From Eucalyptus grandis (taxonomy: Eukaryota; Streptophyta; Magnoliopsida; Myrtales; Myrtaceae), in contig NC_052622.1 of the NCBI RefSeq assembly GCF_016545825.1, positions 48,528,770-48,592,769 on the forward strand: a stretch of DNA of 64,000 bases, in the 5' to 3' direction. Made by a program: the position numbers and the translations under genes. The notes under the pieces are model-generated. The model did not search any database. It was not told where the DNA came from and was given only the letters and a program-made list of their open reading frames with translations. Below, in pieces: positions 47,101 through 58,807 of the stretch. The stretch's first letter is position 1. Every line of letters begins with the position of its first letter.

Positions 47101-48450
47101 GGGCTTTGGATTGGAGAGAATATGGGAGCCCACATTGATTAGGACGTCCAAGCATTAAGCACTCCTTTTGAGAGATATCTTTTGGTCCCATATGCTCTCT
47201 AAAGTCTGTCTCCCCTAAAATTCTCATCATCCATCATCTCTCCCTTTGGCTTGATGAGCTTGCAGTGCTCGATGCAGAATCTATCATTCTTTGATAAGTG
47301 CTTGATGCGAATCTATGATTCTTTTATCAATCCCGCGGCTTGGTCTCAAATCAAATATAAAATACTTATAATACACTTGCCAATACTATTGAACTGAACA
47401 GAGATGAATCGATTTGCTTGAGACAATATATCTATTTCTACGGATGATGTAATAGTCGGTCAGTTTTCTAGGAAAATGCACTTTATTTGATGGCAAATAA
47501 TCGCCATTCACCTCTCGGACGTTTGGATAAATCCAGACACAAGAAAAAGTCGCGGTCGCTATTTCTTTCTGCATCAACTTCACCTCGTCACCTTTTTCTC
47601 CCTCACCAGTCAATCCCCAAAGCCTCACTTAACGCCTCTTATGATGCTTCAAAAGAAAGATAATAATCGCCTTTTGTAGTAGTAGCTGAGAAAAGAGAAT
47701 AATATTGATGATTTGTTCCGCAATTAGCTCAACTTTCTCTTTTGTTGCGTATTGCTCAGTCACTTATGCGTCACCTAGCAGACTCGCTTAGGTTGCTGTG
47801 CTGGGATAGAAAATGACATTAAAAGCATTAACTGACAAAACTTCCCAACAGATCTTTTCAATACCACTTTGATAATAAAAGAAAAGGACTATCACTTAAA
47901 TATCGTGGCCAATTTAGAATGGCGGAAATCCAATGTAGCAATATGTTGACATTTTTCCCGACCAATATGACTTATTGGAAAATCTGATGGGGCAAAAATT
48001 CAGCATAAATGCCCAAAAATGATGTCGCTCTGCATGTTTGCCCTAAATCTAACATAACTGGGGACAAATCGGCTCAATTTTCTCATCTTCAAACCCAATT
48101 CAAAACGAGGCGCTTCGGGGCAAAAGTAAGATATGAATCTTGCAATGGAGAAGAGAACAAGCACATGCGGCTCAAGTTCGTCTCGTTCAAACATGGCTGA
48201 ATCTACTGCAGAAGAGCAGAGAAGATACAAACGAGCAAGCAAGCTCTTCTGCAAAAGGCATCTTCTCTGTCTTCTTCCCAAGCTCTAGCACATGCAGACA
48301 AGACAAAAACTCTCCCTCCATCATCTCTATCCAAAGTTCTCTGTCTCTCTCTCACCTTGCTAACATCGCCGGTTTCACTTAGCAGATGAGAAAAGCAAAA
48401 CCCAATCGACTGATTCCTTACTAAAAACGAACTTCAAGCTTGAAACTCCG
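44171..48450. other. Intergenic, duplicated blocks, no gene
   Basis: 45613-46200 holds two tandem copies of the block described at 42160. 46480-47310 is the second copy of 43470-44165, with about 240 bp of extra sequence (about 46520-46780). That extra part ends in an imperfect inverted repeat (TTTTTCACCGT at 46703 and ACGGTGAAAAA at 46768). Short open frames (44982-45203, 45480-45773, 46487-46768, 47386-47628) show no domain. Confidence 0.5.
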
Positions 48451-48552
48451 ATGGCGATGAGGCCGTTCGTCTTTGTGCTAGTTCTTGCCAGAATCCTATG
48501 CGATCAAGCGAATAGCAAACAAGAGAATAAATTTGAATTAAAATCTTATTGA
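48451..48552 (+). pseudogene. Possible orphan first exon with signal peptide (33 codons)
   Basis: The sequence MAMRPFVFVLVLARILC followed by DQANSKQENK, then a stop at 48550-48552, looks like a secretory signal peptide with little mature protein. It is preceded by a pyrimidine-rich leader-like stretch (48300-48360, TCTCTCTCTC) as in plant 5' leaders. Nothing downstream continues it. It may be the stump of a receptor-like or secreted protein gene, or chance. Confidence 0.3.
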
Positions 48553-50100
48553 AAAAAGTTACGTAGAATTTCTTGTCTAATGTATTTAAGTGATCATTTT
48601 TTTTCTTTTATGTGGCATTAAAGTAATCGGTGAAAAATCTTGATACTAAAGTAGACTATTTACAAAAGTTATAACACTTTTAGCATCTTTTCCCTTTGCT
48701 TAGTTTGATCTTTATGAGAAATAATAATTCTTTTAATTGGATACAATTGTCCAACTATTTCAAGATAGCCCATCAATAGCTCCTATCGGTTTAAAGCCTA
48801 GTGCACAAGTCATGATACCTTGCTTATCTAGCCACACTTTTGAGACACTTATCAATCATGCCTCGTAAGAAAATTAAATAGTTAATTAGAAAATTATCAT
48901 AATTTTCGACGTATCATCTCATGCTATGCATATAGCCAGATGCTTTGAAAAGTGAAATGTTCCTCATTCGATATGCTTAACTAGTGCTTTGAAACATTTG
49001 TTAATGGATAAGATTTTGATATTTCCTATCCCATATGGAAAGTTAGAAAACATATTTGTTGCTGGCAAGAGAAGTGAATCCTAAGGTGCTATCGTCATTT
49101 CGGGAGGAACTGTTGAAATGGCATTCAAACATGGCTGAATCTAAAGTTTGATAATAAGGGAGGGGGGCAACGTGCAAAGAGTTAATTAAATGGAAAATGT
49201 GCTCTGAGAGTCTGAGCCATGTTGACAAAACAAGAAATGAAACAGAGCAGGCTCAGCTTCCGATGGTTTTGTGATCGTCTCCGTCAACGCCTGTGCCCGA
49301 GGCCGGTGTGTTTCTCCTGTCGCCCGTACGATATTCTGAGTGACAGACGTCCAGGAAGCGTTGATTCTCACATTAGCTCTTTCTCAATTCGCATTTTGGC
49401 GACACGGTCCTAATTCTATCTTATACATAATTACATCCAGCGCAAATAATGTCATCATCAACACTATTTCTCTAAATATGATGAGCTTACGAATAATTAG
49501 TTGATGAAATTTATTTTCATTATTGACAATAATTTATATTTGATATTTTTGTAAATGACAAGAATATTTTTCATTCATCTATTTTTATAAATGACGTTAA
49601 AGAATATAGAAAATATGCTCAGAATTTCAAAATCGATTACTCCATAATACACAAGAGTGTCCAACTTTTCTTTTTTGCACGTTATCGCTCGATGTTATAA
49701 GTTAATTCCCTCCATCTTTCTAAACACTTCTTCTTCTCTAATTTAGTAGAATCCTCTAAAAAATGCAGCTTTACTAAATTAGAGATTTTACTATCTTGAC
49801 ATTCTTGACCGTTTTTATGCTAAGAACTAAATTTCCAGATAGTCCATGGCCAAAAAGTAGGCCCTTAAAGGGTTGAATAAAGAGATTCGTTTATTGTGGG
49901 ATAGCATATTTGCCGCGACTGTCTTCCTTAGATCTAAGCATAGATCCCTTTATTGGTATTGATATTATCAAATCAAAGGCAATTCTTATATGGCCGACTT
50001 GGATCGATCGATGTCACGCATGACAGCGTCGACGAATCAGACACCCAGGAGATCATCCGTGTGAATCCCTTAGATTGTTTGCGTACAGCTCAGGGTCCGA
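48553..50100. other. Intergenic upstream of the ATL gene
   Basis: No supported gene. TTCAAACATGGCTGAATCTA occurs at about 48187 and again at about 49124, a 20-bp exact direct repeat roughly 940 bp apart. The less AT-rich part at 49240-49420 is open on both strands but has no family motif. Confidence 0.45.
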
Positions 50101-50119
50101 GCGGTCAAAAGGCGGTACA

Positions 50120-50126
50120 TATAAAT
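50120..50126 (+). promoter_or_regulatory. Candidate TATA box of the ATL gene
   Basis: TATAAAT lies 281 bp before the start codon at 50407. Together with the long (CT)n leader it would imply a 5' leader of about 250 nt. No transcript evidence is available here. Confidence 0.35.
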
Positions 50127-50353
50127 CGATTATTACCTTTCCTTAAATAAAAAACTAGCCAGGACTCGTGGTCAAAAGAGGACGATTGACTGCAAGTTGA
50201 AGGAAGCTAACAATGCCTAAAAAAGGGCGCGCCACTTGTACAAGCCTGAAGGATCGAACAGTATCCAACTGCAGCCCACGGGAAGGAACCTTCCTCTCCT
50301 TTTTCCCTCCCTCCCTCCTCCATTAAACCCTCCCTTCACAATTCTCCACCTTC

Positions 50354-50355
<2 letters not shown>

Positions 50356-50393
<38 letters not shown>

Positions 50394-50401
50394 CTCTCTC
50401 T
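50356..50401 (+). repeat. (CT)n tract in the 5' leader of the ATL gene
   Basis: About 17 uninterrupted CT units, then GTGTCTCTCTCT, ending six bases before the start codon. Pyrimidine tracts like this are common in plant 5' leaders and can influence expression; its length is likely polymorphic. Confidence 0.85.
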
Positions 50402-50406
50402 ATCGT

Positions 50407-51243
50407 ATGGACAACTCCGACGGCTCCACCGCTCCAATGGCGAGCGCCTCTGCCGCCGCCGCTCGCGCCGGCCGCTACGCCCTCAACGGCAAGATAATGC
50501 TCTGCACCGTCGTCGTCCTCTTCGTTGCCGTCTTCGCCATCCTCGGCCTCCACAGCTATGCCCGCTGTTTCAACCGCAGCCGCCGCCGCCGCCGCACCCG
50601 CCACCGCCGCCTCAACCGCAACTCCACTCCGCCGGGCACTGAACCATCCTCCGGCGGTGGCGGCGGTGGCGGTGGTGGCCTCGACGTGTCCCTCCTCAAG
50701 TCCCTCCCCGTCTTCACTTATGTGAGCTCCAGGAACGCCAAAGTTGGACAGTTCATCGAGTGCGCCGTTTGCCTGTCGGACTTCGAGGACGGTGAGACGG
50801 GCCGTCGTTTGCCCAAGTGCGAGCACGTCTTCCACGCAGACTGCATCGACACGTGGTTCGAGTCCCACTCAAGCTGCCCGCTCTGCAGAGCTCCGGTTCA
50901 GGCGGACTTTCAGGCAGCTACGGAGGGGGTTCCACCGGAGGACGTCGGCGGCGCTGCGTCGGCACAGGGGGTGGTTTTGTTGATTGAGGTTTCCGAGAAT
51001 GAGACAAGTATGAGTTCGTCTTTGTCTCTACCGCCGTCGCCGTCGTCCTCATGTTGTGGTTCTTGTTCTTCTCCGCCACCGTCGAGGAAGGCAGCTGAGT
51101 TACAGGAAATAACGGTGGAAGAGCCGCCGCCGGCGATGGAGGAGAGATATAAGGAGTTGGAGAAAATGGGTCTGCCCGAACGTGACCGGTCCAAGTCCCC
51201 GGGTTATCGGATCCTATCCTTGAAAAGGATCTGGAGCATCTAG
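50407..51243 (+). CDS. ATL-type RING-H2 E3 ubiquitin ligase (membrane-anchored)
   Basis: Single exon, 278 residues. Order: a small-residue N-terminus, one transmembrane helix (about 30-48), an arginine-rich stretch (58-69), a nine-glycine run (83-91), the ATL hallmark GLD (91-93) with [10 protein letters not shown], then a RING-H2 finger C119, C122, C138, H140, H143, C146, C157, C160. P136 two residues before C138 and W150 are also present, as in the family. The serine/proline-rich tail (about 205-245) is presumably regulatory. ATL proteins are anchored in membranes and transfer ubiquitin to targets, often in defence or hormone responses; the target here cannot be told. An in-frame ATG at 50236 would add 57 residues, but these encode the CT-repeat leader, so 50407 is preferred. 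Confidence 0.93.
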   Translation: MDNSDGSTAPMASASAAAARAGRYALNGKIMLCTVVVLFVAVFAILGLHSYARCFNRSRRRRRTRHRRLNRNSTPPGTEPSSGGGGGGGGGLDVSLLKSLPVFTYVSSRNAKVGQFIECAVCLSDFEDGETGRRLPKCEHVFHADCIDTWFESHSSCPLCRAPVQADFQAATEGVPPEDVGGAASAQGVVLLIEVSENETSMSSSLSLPPSPSSSCCGSCSSPPPSRKAAELQEITVEEPPPAMEERYKELEKMGLPERDRSKSPGYRILSLKRIWSI

Positions 51244-52286
51244 TCGGGCAAAAGTGTTTTTTTTTTTTTTGTTTAAAAAAAAATTGCGCCCTTTCCTGTT
51301 TTTTTAAAATATTTTCCTTTTTGTTCTTATTCTTTTTATTTCTGTTTTTAGGAGATGATGTTTATAGAAAAGGCCTGTGGCTATTATAATCGTCCGTATA
51401 AGCAGTATGTATATCATATAATACTCTGACCAAAATTAACAATGCTTGTATGGATCGTTTGTAAGGATGGCAATTTTAGATACTTTTGTAAAATACATTC
51501 AGTTAACACTACAGTACTTGGATTGAGCTTAATTTTGTTTAAATTGTAAGTGGCTCAACCGGTTTATATACGTGTAATGAACGTATTACTAGTGAGTTTC
51601 ACCCTTTTAATCCGTTCACGATATGTTTATTAACATCTTAATCATATCAACACAATAAGTTTAGATATAATTTGAGATATTAATATATATGTAGATATTT
51701 TTACATGTCCATATTGAAAAGAGTTTACATCTCAATTCTAGCATGATTTTGAACGAGTTGAATAAGCTTGCTGTGTTTGAGTTTCAAAAAATTGACATGA
51801 TAGACCAATTAAATCTAAATTCGAAACACCATAATTATGAGATAACTCAATAACGTCATTATTATATCTAACCTTAGTGAAGAATTTGAGCATGTTGGTT
51901 GCATGTATTATTAAGCATGTTGTCGAACCGCTTGAATATTCATGTCGTGTTTGGAATTTCAAAGATTTGAGACAATGGAAGAATGTGATATTTTGGAATA
52001 AAATCCATACTATGGTCTTTTATTCAGTATGGGAAATGCTCTTCTTCCTCTTCTTTTTTCCAATTGTCAAGACATTGCGAAAAACAAAAGGTAATTTTAA
52101 AGAAAAACACGGGGTACAAATATCTCCCCTCTGAATTAATTCGCAAATAAATGCACTGACTGAGACCACATGCATCCGTTAACTCATTGTCAGAGAACAC
52201 CATCGGCACTGTAGAATTAGGGGTCCTATGCTTTATGGGAGAAAAGCCACTTGGTGAATTAGTTTGCTCTTTTATCCGGGGGGGTT
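51244..52286. other. 3' flank of the ATL gene, no further gene
   Basis: T-rich 3' region directly after the stop (51255-51310), then AT-rich sequence. Open frames at 51738-52134 have no recognisable domain. Confidence 0.5.
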
Positions 52287-52375
52287 CGGAGATGGGAATT
52301 CAACTATTGTCAGAGCACACTATCGGCATTCCTTCACCTTCTTTTATTCAATTTTTTGGCCACCAATTCATAGTT

Positions 52376-52516
52376 TTTCTTTTTTTTTTTTTTTTTTTTT
52401 TTCGGTGAAGGTAAGTGGTATATTGAACTTTGACCAAAAGCTTTACAGCTATATAACAAGGATCCAACACCAAAACTTGCACTCCAAAGACAACAAGTCA
52501 ACTCGAGTGGAAGAGT
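52376..52516 (-). mobile_element. Short A-tailed retroposon (about 140 bp), only in unit 1
   Basis: On the plus strand it begins with about 27 mostly T bases (to 52402) and continues GGTGAAGGTAAGTGG, so it is A-tailed on the minus strand. It is flanked by GCCACCAATTCATAGTT (52359-52375) and GCCACTGATTCATAGTT (52517-52533), a 17-bp target duplication with two mismatches. The equivalent site in unit 2 (about 56313) has one copy and no insert. I find no Pol III boxes, so it may be a 5'-truncated LINE tail or a processed transcript. Confidence 0.75.
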
Positions 52517-52776
52517 GCCACTGATTCATAGTTCATTTCACGAAAAGTGAAAAATACTATCTTGGAGGTTTTACATCAAAAGTGAATAATTCATAACTCA
52601 TATAAAACTTATCCTCAAGATATATGCAACCGATGGATCAATAATGAGGATATGTATGATGGTCAACTATTCACAAGGATCAAATGAACATTAGTTTTGA
52701 CATCATTTTTGCATTTAGGGAAAAAATCCTCACATTAGGAAACTTCCTTGACCAATTACAAGGTGCTCTGGTCGAC

Positions 52777-53572
52777 CTAGAGAATGGAGTACAGACGCAT
52801 GCGCGGGATCTGAATCGTGAAATGTGAAGGCCATCTCGCTAGAAAGAAAAGGTCATCATTAGGGAGTAGCAACCTATCTTCTTCAATGCTGATCATCCGC
52901 TTGATCCAATCTTGGAAATCACCATCCTGATTTGCTTGCGCGATTCCAGCAGACTCGGGGTAGGTTGTGTCCCCATTAGAAGCTAGCAATCATTATGAGG
53001 AAAGGGTCCACCATAATTGCTTTTGAAGGGCTTCCCATTTACTTGTTGAGTCTCTCAGTAAACAATTGTACAAGGTGTCGATGAGGTCGAGTCATTCATA
53101 GTGGACGAGTTATTGTTACCAATGAAAGGCATTGTGCTTACATGTTTATCAGTCTCGTGGTGAACAGCAATAGAAGAAGGCGGGACCGAGGCTAAATGAC
53201 CCAAACTGATGATTCAAACTATTACGGCAGCTTTTCCATCCTTTTTGCTCAAACTGCTCTTCGTTTCGAACTAAAAGAGTCGGCCAGCACCAACTTGGTT
53301 GTCTTGTGAACTTTTATCTCCGCTTTATTTTGGCTAGCACCAACTTGGTTGCCTACTGAATCCTCGATTTGATCTTCTTTGGTGTCGTGAAAACGCAAAA
53401 GGATTTGTCGGAAGATGGTTCGAACATCTTCCATGGCTCCTCTCTGTAGATATTGTGCCCCGGAATGAGATGGGTTAGGTATCAGCATTCTTGTCACCTT
53501 CTCCACCAAATAGAGGTAGAGTTCCTCTGTCGGATATGGCGTCAAATCTAAGCAAATCCTTTTCCACGATCT
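52777..53572 (-). pseudogene. Unrecognised exon-like blocks, unit 1
   Basis: Two minus-strand blocks. The upstream one (53572-53249) encodes a stretch with PTEELYLYLVEKVTRM and RGAMEDVRTIFRQIL; the downstream one (52989-52777) includes IKRMISIEEDRLLLP and ends QIPRMRLYSIL. Amino-acid composition looks coding-like, but I recognise no family, and no start or splice structure joins them with confidence. Both recur in unit 2. They may be remnants of a single-copy gene or of a transposon protein. Confidence 0.3.
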
Positions 53573-53744
53573 CTCACTAGAGCCAAATCAATGACTTTTA
53601 CTAATTTTGTTTTTTTTTCACAATGCTTTGGTGTATTATACTAATATGAGTCTTGGCTTGCCCTATTCATGAATCTATCTATAACTTCTTGAGATGAAAG
53701 AGATGTACATGATCATCTAAATCTTTTTTAAATAAGACCATTTT

Positions 53745-54505
53745 AGGAAAAAGTGTCAAAAAAGTCACAAACATATTGTATCGCTACTGATTTAGTTTTA
53801 ATAAACCTTACAATGGTGTCGATTTAATCATTAACCTTTTGATATAGAGTCAATTCAATCTTTCTGGTTAATTTTGGTCGAGTATTGTTGACGCGAACAT
53901 CAACTAGCCTATGTGGCCCTTCCAACATAAACACCGACAATTTTTAATAATAATTGAATATTTTCCCGGATATTTATTTTTATTTTCTCTTATTTTCTCT
54001 TCTTCTTCTTTTTTTTCCTTCTTCTTCCTTTTGTTGTTGACCGACCACTGTAACCATGGCTGAGCTGGCCTCGCCCAAGCCAAATCTAGCAAGGTCAACG
54101 TTTGCCTAGGCTAGGGCGACCTCGTCGAGCATCGCCTTCACTCGAGCAACGCCCTAGCCTAGGCAAGGGCTAGCCTCATCAAATTTGGTGAGGGGAACCT
54201 TGGTCAAGCCTCACCCAGGTGAGACTAGCCTAACCATCACGGTGGCCGGTCACCTACAAAAGAATGAAGAAGGGAAAAAATCAGAAAAAAAAAAAACTAC
54301 TTATATATATAAATTGTCTATGTTAGCGCCAGCAATGTCGCGTAGATTGGCAAGTATCCACATCAACAATATCAAGCCAAAATTAGCTACAAAGACTAAA
54401 TTGACATTAGGTTAAGAGGTTTATAACTAAATTAGCACCATTAAAATGTTTGGGGCTAAATTGGCATCAATACAATATGTTTATGACTTTTTCGACATTT
54501 TTCCT
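53745..54505. mobile_element. Mutator-type MITE in unit 1 (761 bp)
   Basis: The left end is AGGAAAAAGTGTCAAAAAAG; the right end reversed is AGGAAAAATGTCGAAAAAG. Left flank GACCATTTT (53736-53744) pairs with GACCATTTA on the right; in unit 2 the right flank is still GACCATTTT. A 9-bp target duplication is therefore supported. The GC-richer core (54050-54250) carries CTCGCC/GCCTCACC inverted motifs. Confidence 0.8.
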
Positions 54506-54658
54506 GACCATTTATAGTAATTCAAGCTGTCACTTCAAAATTGTATCTTGCCATTATCTTATTGTGTTAAATCTAGATATGACATGAACACATCTCTAAA
54601 ATTCTGACATGGCTTAACACAATAAGACACTATTACATATAAATTAATAGAATGATTA

Positions 54659-54876
54659 GGGAAAATTATCTAAAAAATCCTAAACTTATTACACTTTTAC
54701 CAACTAAGTCTTAAACTGTTTAATGTTACCAATTAAGTCATAAACCTCTCATCTTTTGCCAATTGAATCTATCCGAACAAAATTGACCAAATGGACTCAA
54801 TTGACAAAAGATGAAAATGTTTAGTACTAAAATGACAGAAATGCTATATATTTAGGACTTTTTGGTCAATTTTCTC
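54659..54876. mobile_element. Short TIR MITE in unit 1 (about 218 bp)
   Basis: The left end is GGGAAAATTATCTAAAAAATC; the right end reversed is GAGAAAATTGACCAAAAAGTC. It belongs to the same terminal family as the larger elements but is an internal-deletion form. No target duplication is clear. Its copy in unit 2 is at 58471-58688. Confidence 0.6.
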
Positions 54877-55000
54877 ATCTTTAAATTTATATATCAATTT
54901 GGGGTGATAAAAAAAAATACAAGTTTGCACATATTTAAATTACATTAAGTTCAACAACTTCGCCATTCAGCCACTTTGATCTTTAAAAATAGAGATTTTA

Positions 55001-55793
55001 AGAGAAAATCATTCAAAAAGTGCTAAATCTATTGTAATTTTTGCAATTCAATTTTGAACTTTGCAATTTTACTAAATGAGTCATAAATATTTCCATATTT
55101 TGCTAATTAAATCTATTTGGCTAATTTTGGCCAGAAATTGCTTACGTGGACATCAACATCCTATGTGGCACGGCCAGCCAACGTAAACAATTTTTAATAA
55201 TATTTTTTGAATTTTTTTATTAATTATTATTTTTTCTTTCTTTTTCTTTTTCTTTTTTAATTATGGAAGGGTCACCAGGCCCTCGTTGGCCATTGGGTGG
55301 CCCTTGTTGACCGTTGGCAAGGCTGCAACCTAGTCGCTTGCTAGTCTTGTTGGAAGATCATCGCGGGATTTCAGGAAATCTACAAGAAAGAAAAAACACG
55401 TGCGACAAAAGGGCGTCGTTGGTGTGGCTGTGGTAAGTTCAGCCACGGCTCTAGGTTTCTCTGTAAATAATAGTGATTCCAAAACACCCCAATAGCGAGC
55501 TTTAATCGCACTAAAGCAGCCTCACCGACGCCTTGTAGCTCTTCCCAATGCAATAATAATAATTATAAAGAATGAAAAGAAAAAGAAAAAAATTATTAAA
55601 ATTTATCCACATCAGCATCGATCATGCTATGTAGGACGTCTAATGTTCATGTCAACAATTTCTGACCAAAACTGGCCAGATAGACTCAATTGCAAAAAGT
55701 AAAAAAGTTTAAGACTCGATTGGTAAAATTGAAATATTTGTAACTAAACTAAAAAAAGTGCAAAAAGTTTAAGACTTTTTAAACAATTTTCTC
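55001..55793. mobile_element. Mutator-type MITE with a GC-richer inserted fragment, unit 1 (793 bp)
   Basis: It corresponds to 58808-59659 in unit 2, where the 9-bp target duplication is exact. Here the flanks have decayed (GAGATTTTA at 54992-55000 and AAAATTTCA at 55794-55802). The central part (55375-55550) is less AT-rich and looks like captured host sequence. About 45 bp present in unit 2 near 59365-59410 is missing here. Confidence 0.75.
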
Positions 55794-56477
55794 AAAATTT
55801 CAATATGCTGTGTCGAACACGTATCATAGTTTTTGCACGACAAATGTGTTAGTCAAAAGGAAATTCCATAATCTGTAAAAACAATTCAAAAGCAACTAAA
55901 GAGTATCCTCGAAACTTGATATTTAGGCAATGTGCAAGCATTTCAACTCAATTATGACAAAAAAAAAACAAGTATTTCAACCCAAAGTAAATTCAACAAG
56001 CACATTCATCTTCATAGCCTGAAACTTAGTGTCGAATTATTAAACTTTCCCTTACACCTAGTCTCAAGAGCACAAATCTATGTATCTCTAGTAATTATCT
56101 TATATGTATGAGACAAAGAGACTATAACACTGAACAGGAACGACTCGAGTGCTTGAAGAGTCATAGACACCATTTATATGAAATAAATAATCAAATTTAA
56201 TTCAAATGAAGTGTTAAAAGAAACTAAATTACACGAGAGTTCAGAGATGGAATTCAACTATTGTCAGAGCACACAATCGGCATTCCTTCAACTTCTTTTA
56301 TTTAATTTTTTGGCCACTGATTCATAGTTCATTTCATGAAAAGTGAAAAAATACCATCTTGGAGATTTTACATCAAAAGTGATTAATTTATAGCTCATGT
56401 AAAACTGATCCTCAAGATATATGCAACCGATGGATCAGTAATGAGGATACTTACAATGGTCTAACTATTCACAAAAA

Positions 56478-57363
56478 TCAAATGAACATTAGTTTTGACA
56501 TCATATTTGCAAATAGGGAAAAAAATCCTCGCATTAGGAAACTTCCTTGACCAATTACAAGGTGCTCTGGTCGACCTGGAGTATGGAGTATGGAGTACAA
56601 ACGCATGCGCGGGATCTGAATCATGAAATGTGAAGGCCATCTCGCTGGAAAGAAAAGGTCATCATTAGGGAGTAGCAACCTATCTTCTTCTATGCTGATC
56701 ATCCGCTTGATCCATCCTGATTTGCTTGCGTGATTCCAGCAGATTCGGGGTAGGTTGTGTCCCCATTAGAAGCTAGCAATCATTATGAGGAAAATGTCCA
56801 CCATAATTGCTTTTGAAGGGCTTCCCATTTACTTGTTCAGTCTCCTGTAAACAATTGTACAAGGCGTCGATGAGGTCGAGTCATCCATAGTGGACGAGTT
56901 ATTGTTACCAATGAAAGGCATTGTGCTTACATGTTCATCGCTCTCGTGGTGAACAGCAGTAGAAGAAGGCGGGACCGAGGCTAAATAACCCAAACTGATG
57001 ATTCAAACTATTACGGCAGCTTTTCCATCCTTTTTGCTCAAACTGCTCTTCGTTTCGAACAAAAAGAGTCGGCCAGCACCAACTTAATTGTCTTGTGAAC
57101 TTTTTATCTCCACCTTTATTTTGGCCAACACCAACTTGGTTGCCTACTGAATCCTCGATTTGACCTTCTTTGGTGTCATGAAAACGCACGACAAGGATTT
57201 GTCGGAAGATGGTTCGAACATCTTCCATGGCTCCTCTCTGTAGATATCGTGCCCCAGAATGAGATGGGTTAGGTATCAGCATTCTTGTCACCTTCTCCAC
57301 CAAATAGAGGTAGAGTTCCTCTGTCGGATATGGCGTCAAATCTAAGCAAATCCTTTTCCACAA
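56478..57363 (-). pseudogene. Unrecognised exon-like blocks, unit 2
   Basis: Duplicate of 52777-53572. The block 57363-56935 carries PTEELYLYLVEKVTRM and RGAMEDVRTIFRQIL. Compared with unit 1 it has three extra bases near 57190 (VV versus L) and a frame change after GQNKGGD, so the C-terminal readings of the two copies differ. The block 56702-56478 has extra bases (GTATGGA repeated near 56582) that change its end. This pattern argues against selection on the protein. Confidence 0.3.
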
Positions 57364-57522
57364 TCTCTCACTAGAGCCAAATCAATGACTTTTACTAATT
57401 TTTGTTTTTTTCACAATGCTTTGGTGTATTATAATAATATGAGTCTTGGCTTGCCCTATTCAAGAATCTATCTATAACTTCTTGAGATGAAATAGATGTA
57501 CATGATCATCTAAGTCTATTTT

Positions 57523-58316
57523 AGGGAAAAGTGTCAAAAAATTCACAAACATATTGTATCGATGCCAATTTAGTTTTAATAAACCTTACAATTGTGTCAA
57601 TTTAATCATTAACCTTTTGATATATAGTCAATTCAATCCTTCTAGTTGATTTTGGTCGAGTATGTTGATCCGAACATCAACCAGCCTATGTGGCCCTTCC
57701 AACATAAACATTGACAATTTTTAATAATAATTTAATATTATTCCGAATTTTTAATTTTATTTTCTCATTTTTAATTTTTTTCTCTTTTTCTTTCTTTTTT
57801 TTTTCTTCCTTTTTCTTCCTTTTGTTGTTGACCGGCCACTAGCCATGGAAGCCATGGATGAGTTGGCCTCGCCCAAGCTAGATCTAGCAAGGTCGACATT
57901 TGCCCAAGCTAGAGCGACCTCGTCGAGCATCACCTTCACTCGAGCGACGCCCTGGCCTAGGCAAGGGCTAGCCTCACCAAATTTGGTGAGGGGAACCTTG
58001 GTCAAGCCTCGCCTAGGCGAGGCCAGCCTAATCATCACAGTGGCTAGTCACCAACAAAAGGATGAAGAAGGAAAAAAAAATCCGAAAAAATAAAAAAACT
58101 ATTAATATATATAAATAAAAAACATTGTTTATGTTAGCGCCAGCGATGTCGCATAGATTGGCTAGCATCCACATCAGCAATATCAAGCCAAAATTAGCTA
58201 GAAAGACTAAATTAACATTAGGTTAAGAGGTTTAGAACTAAATTAGCACCATTAAAATGTTTGGAGCTAAATTGGCATCAATACAATATGTTTAGGACTT
58301 TTTCAATACTTTTCCT
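57523..58316. mobile_element. Mutator-type MITE in unit 2 (794 bp)
   Basis: Copy of the element at 53745-54505. The right flank keeps GACCATTTT (58317-58325); the left flank is altered (CTATTTT, to 57522). Confidence 0.8.
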
Positions 58317-58470
58317 GACCATTTTATAGTAATTCGAGTTGTCGCTTCAAAATTGCATCCTGCCATTATCTTGTTGTGTTAAATCTAGATATAACATGAA
58401 CACATCTCTAAAATTCTGACATGGCTTAACACAACAAGACACTATTACATATAAATTAATAGAATGATTT

Positions 58471-58688
58471 GGGAAAATTATCTAAAAAATCCTAAACTTA
58501 TTACACTTTTACGAACTAAATTTTAAACCGTTCAATTTTACCAATTGAGTCACAAATCTCTCATCTTTTGCCAATTGAATCCATACGAACAAAATTGATC
58601 GGATGGACTCAATTGACAAAAGATGAAAATGTTTAGTACTAAAATGACAAAAGTGCTATATATTTAGGATTTTTTGGGCAATTTTCTC
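58471..58688. mobile_element. Short TIR MITE in unit 2
   Basis: Copy of 54659-54876: the left end is GGGAAAATTATCTAAAAAATC, and the reversed right end begins GAGAAAATTGCCCAAAAAATC. Confidence 0.6.
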
Positions 58689-58807
58689 ATTTTTAAATTT
58701 ATATATCAAATTGGGGTGATAAAAAAAAAGTTTGTACATATTTAAATTACATTAAGTTCAACAACTTCGCCATTCAACCACTTTGATTTTTAAAAATAGA
58801 GATTTCA

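Larger units (their letters stand above)
52287..56237. repeat. Tandem duplication unit 1 (about 3.95 kb)
   Basis: It is co-linear and nearly identical to 56238-60117, immediately adjacent and in the same orientation. The unit starts at GTTCGGAGATGGGAATTCA and ends at ACACGAGAGTTCA. The join between units reads GAGAGTTCAGAGATGG, consistent with recombination at a short GTTC microhomology. Unit 1 alone contains a poly-T-bounded retroposed insert (52376-52516). Confidence 0.9.

Noticed and set aside
50323..51194. Antisense open frames over the ATL gene
   Set aside because: The RING-H2 and ATL hallmarks are on the plus strand; the antisense frames are composition artefacts.
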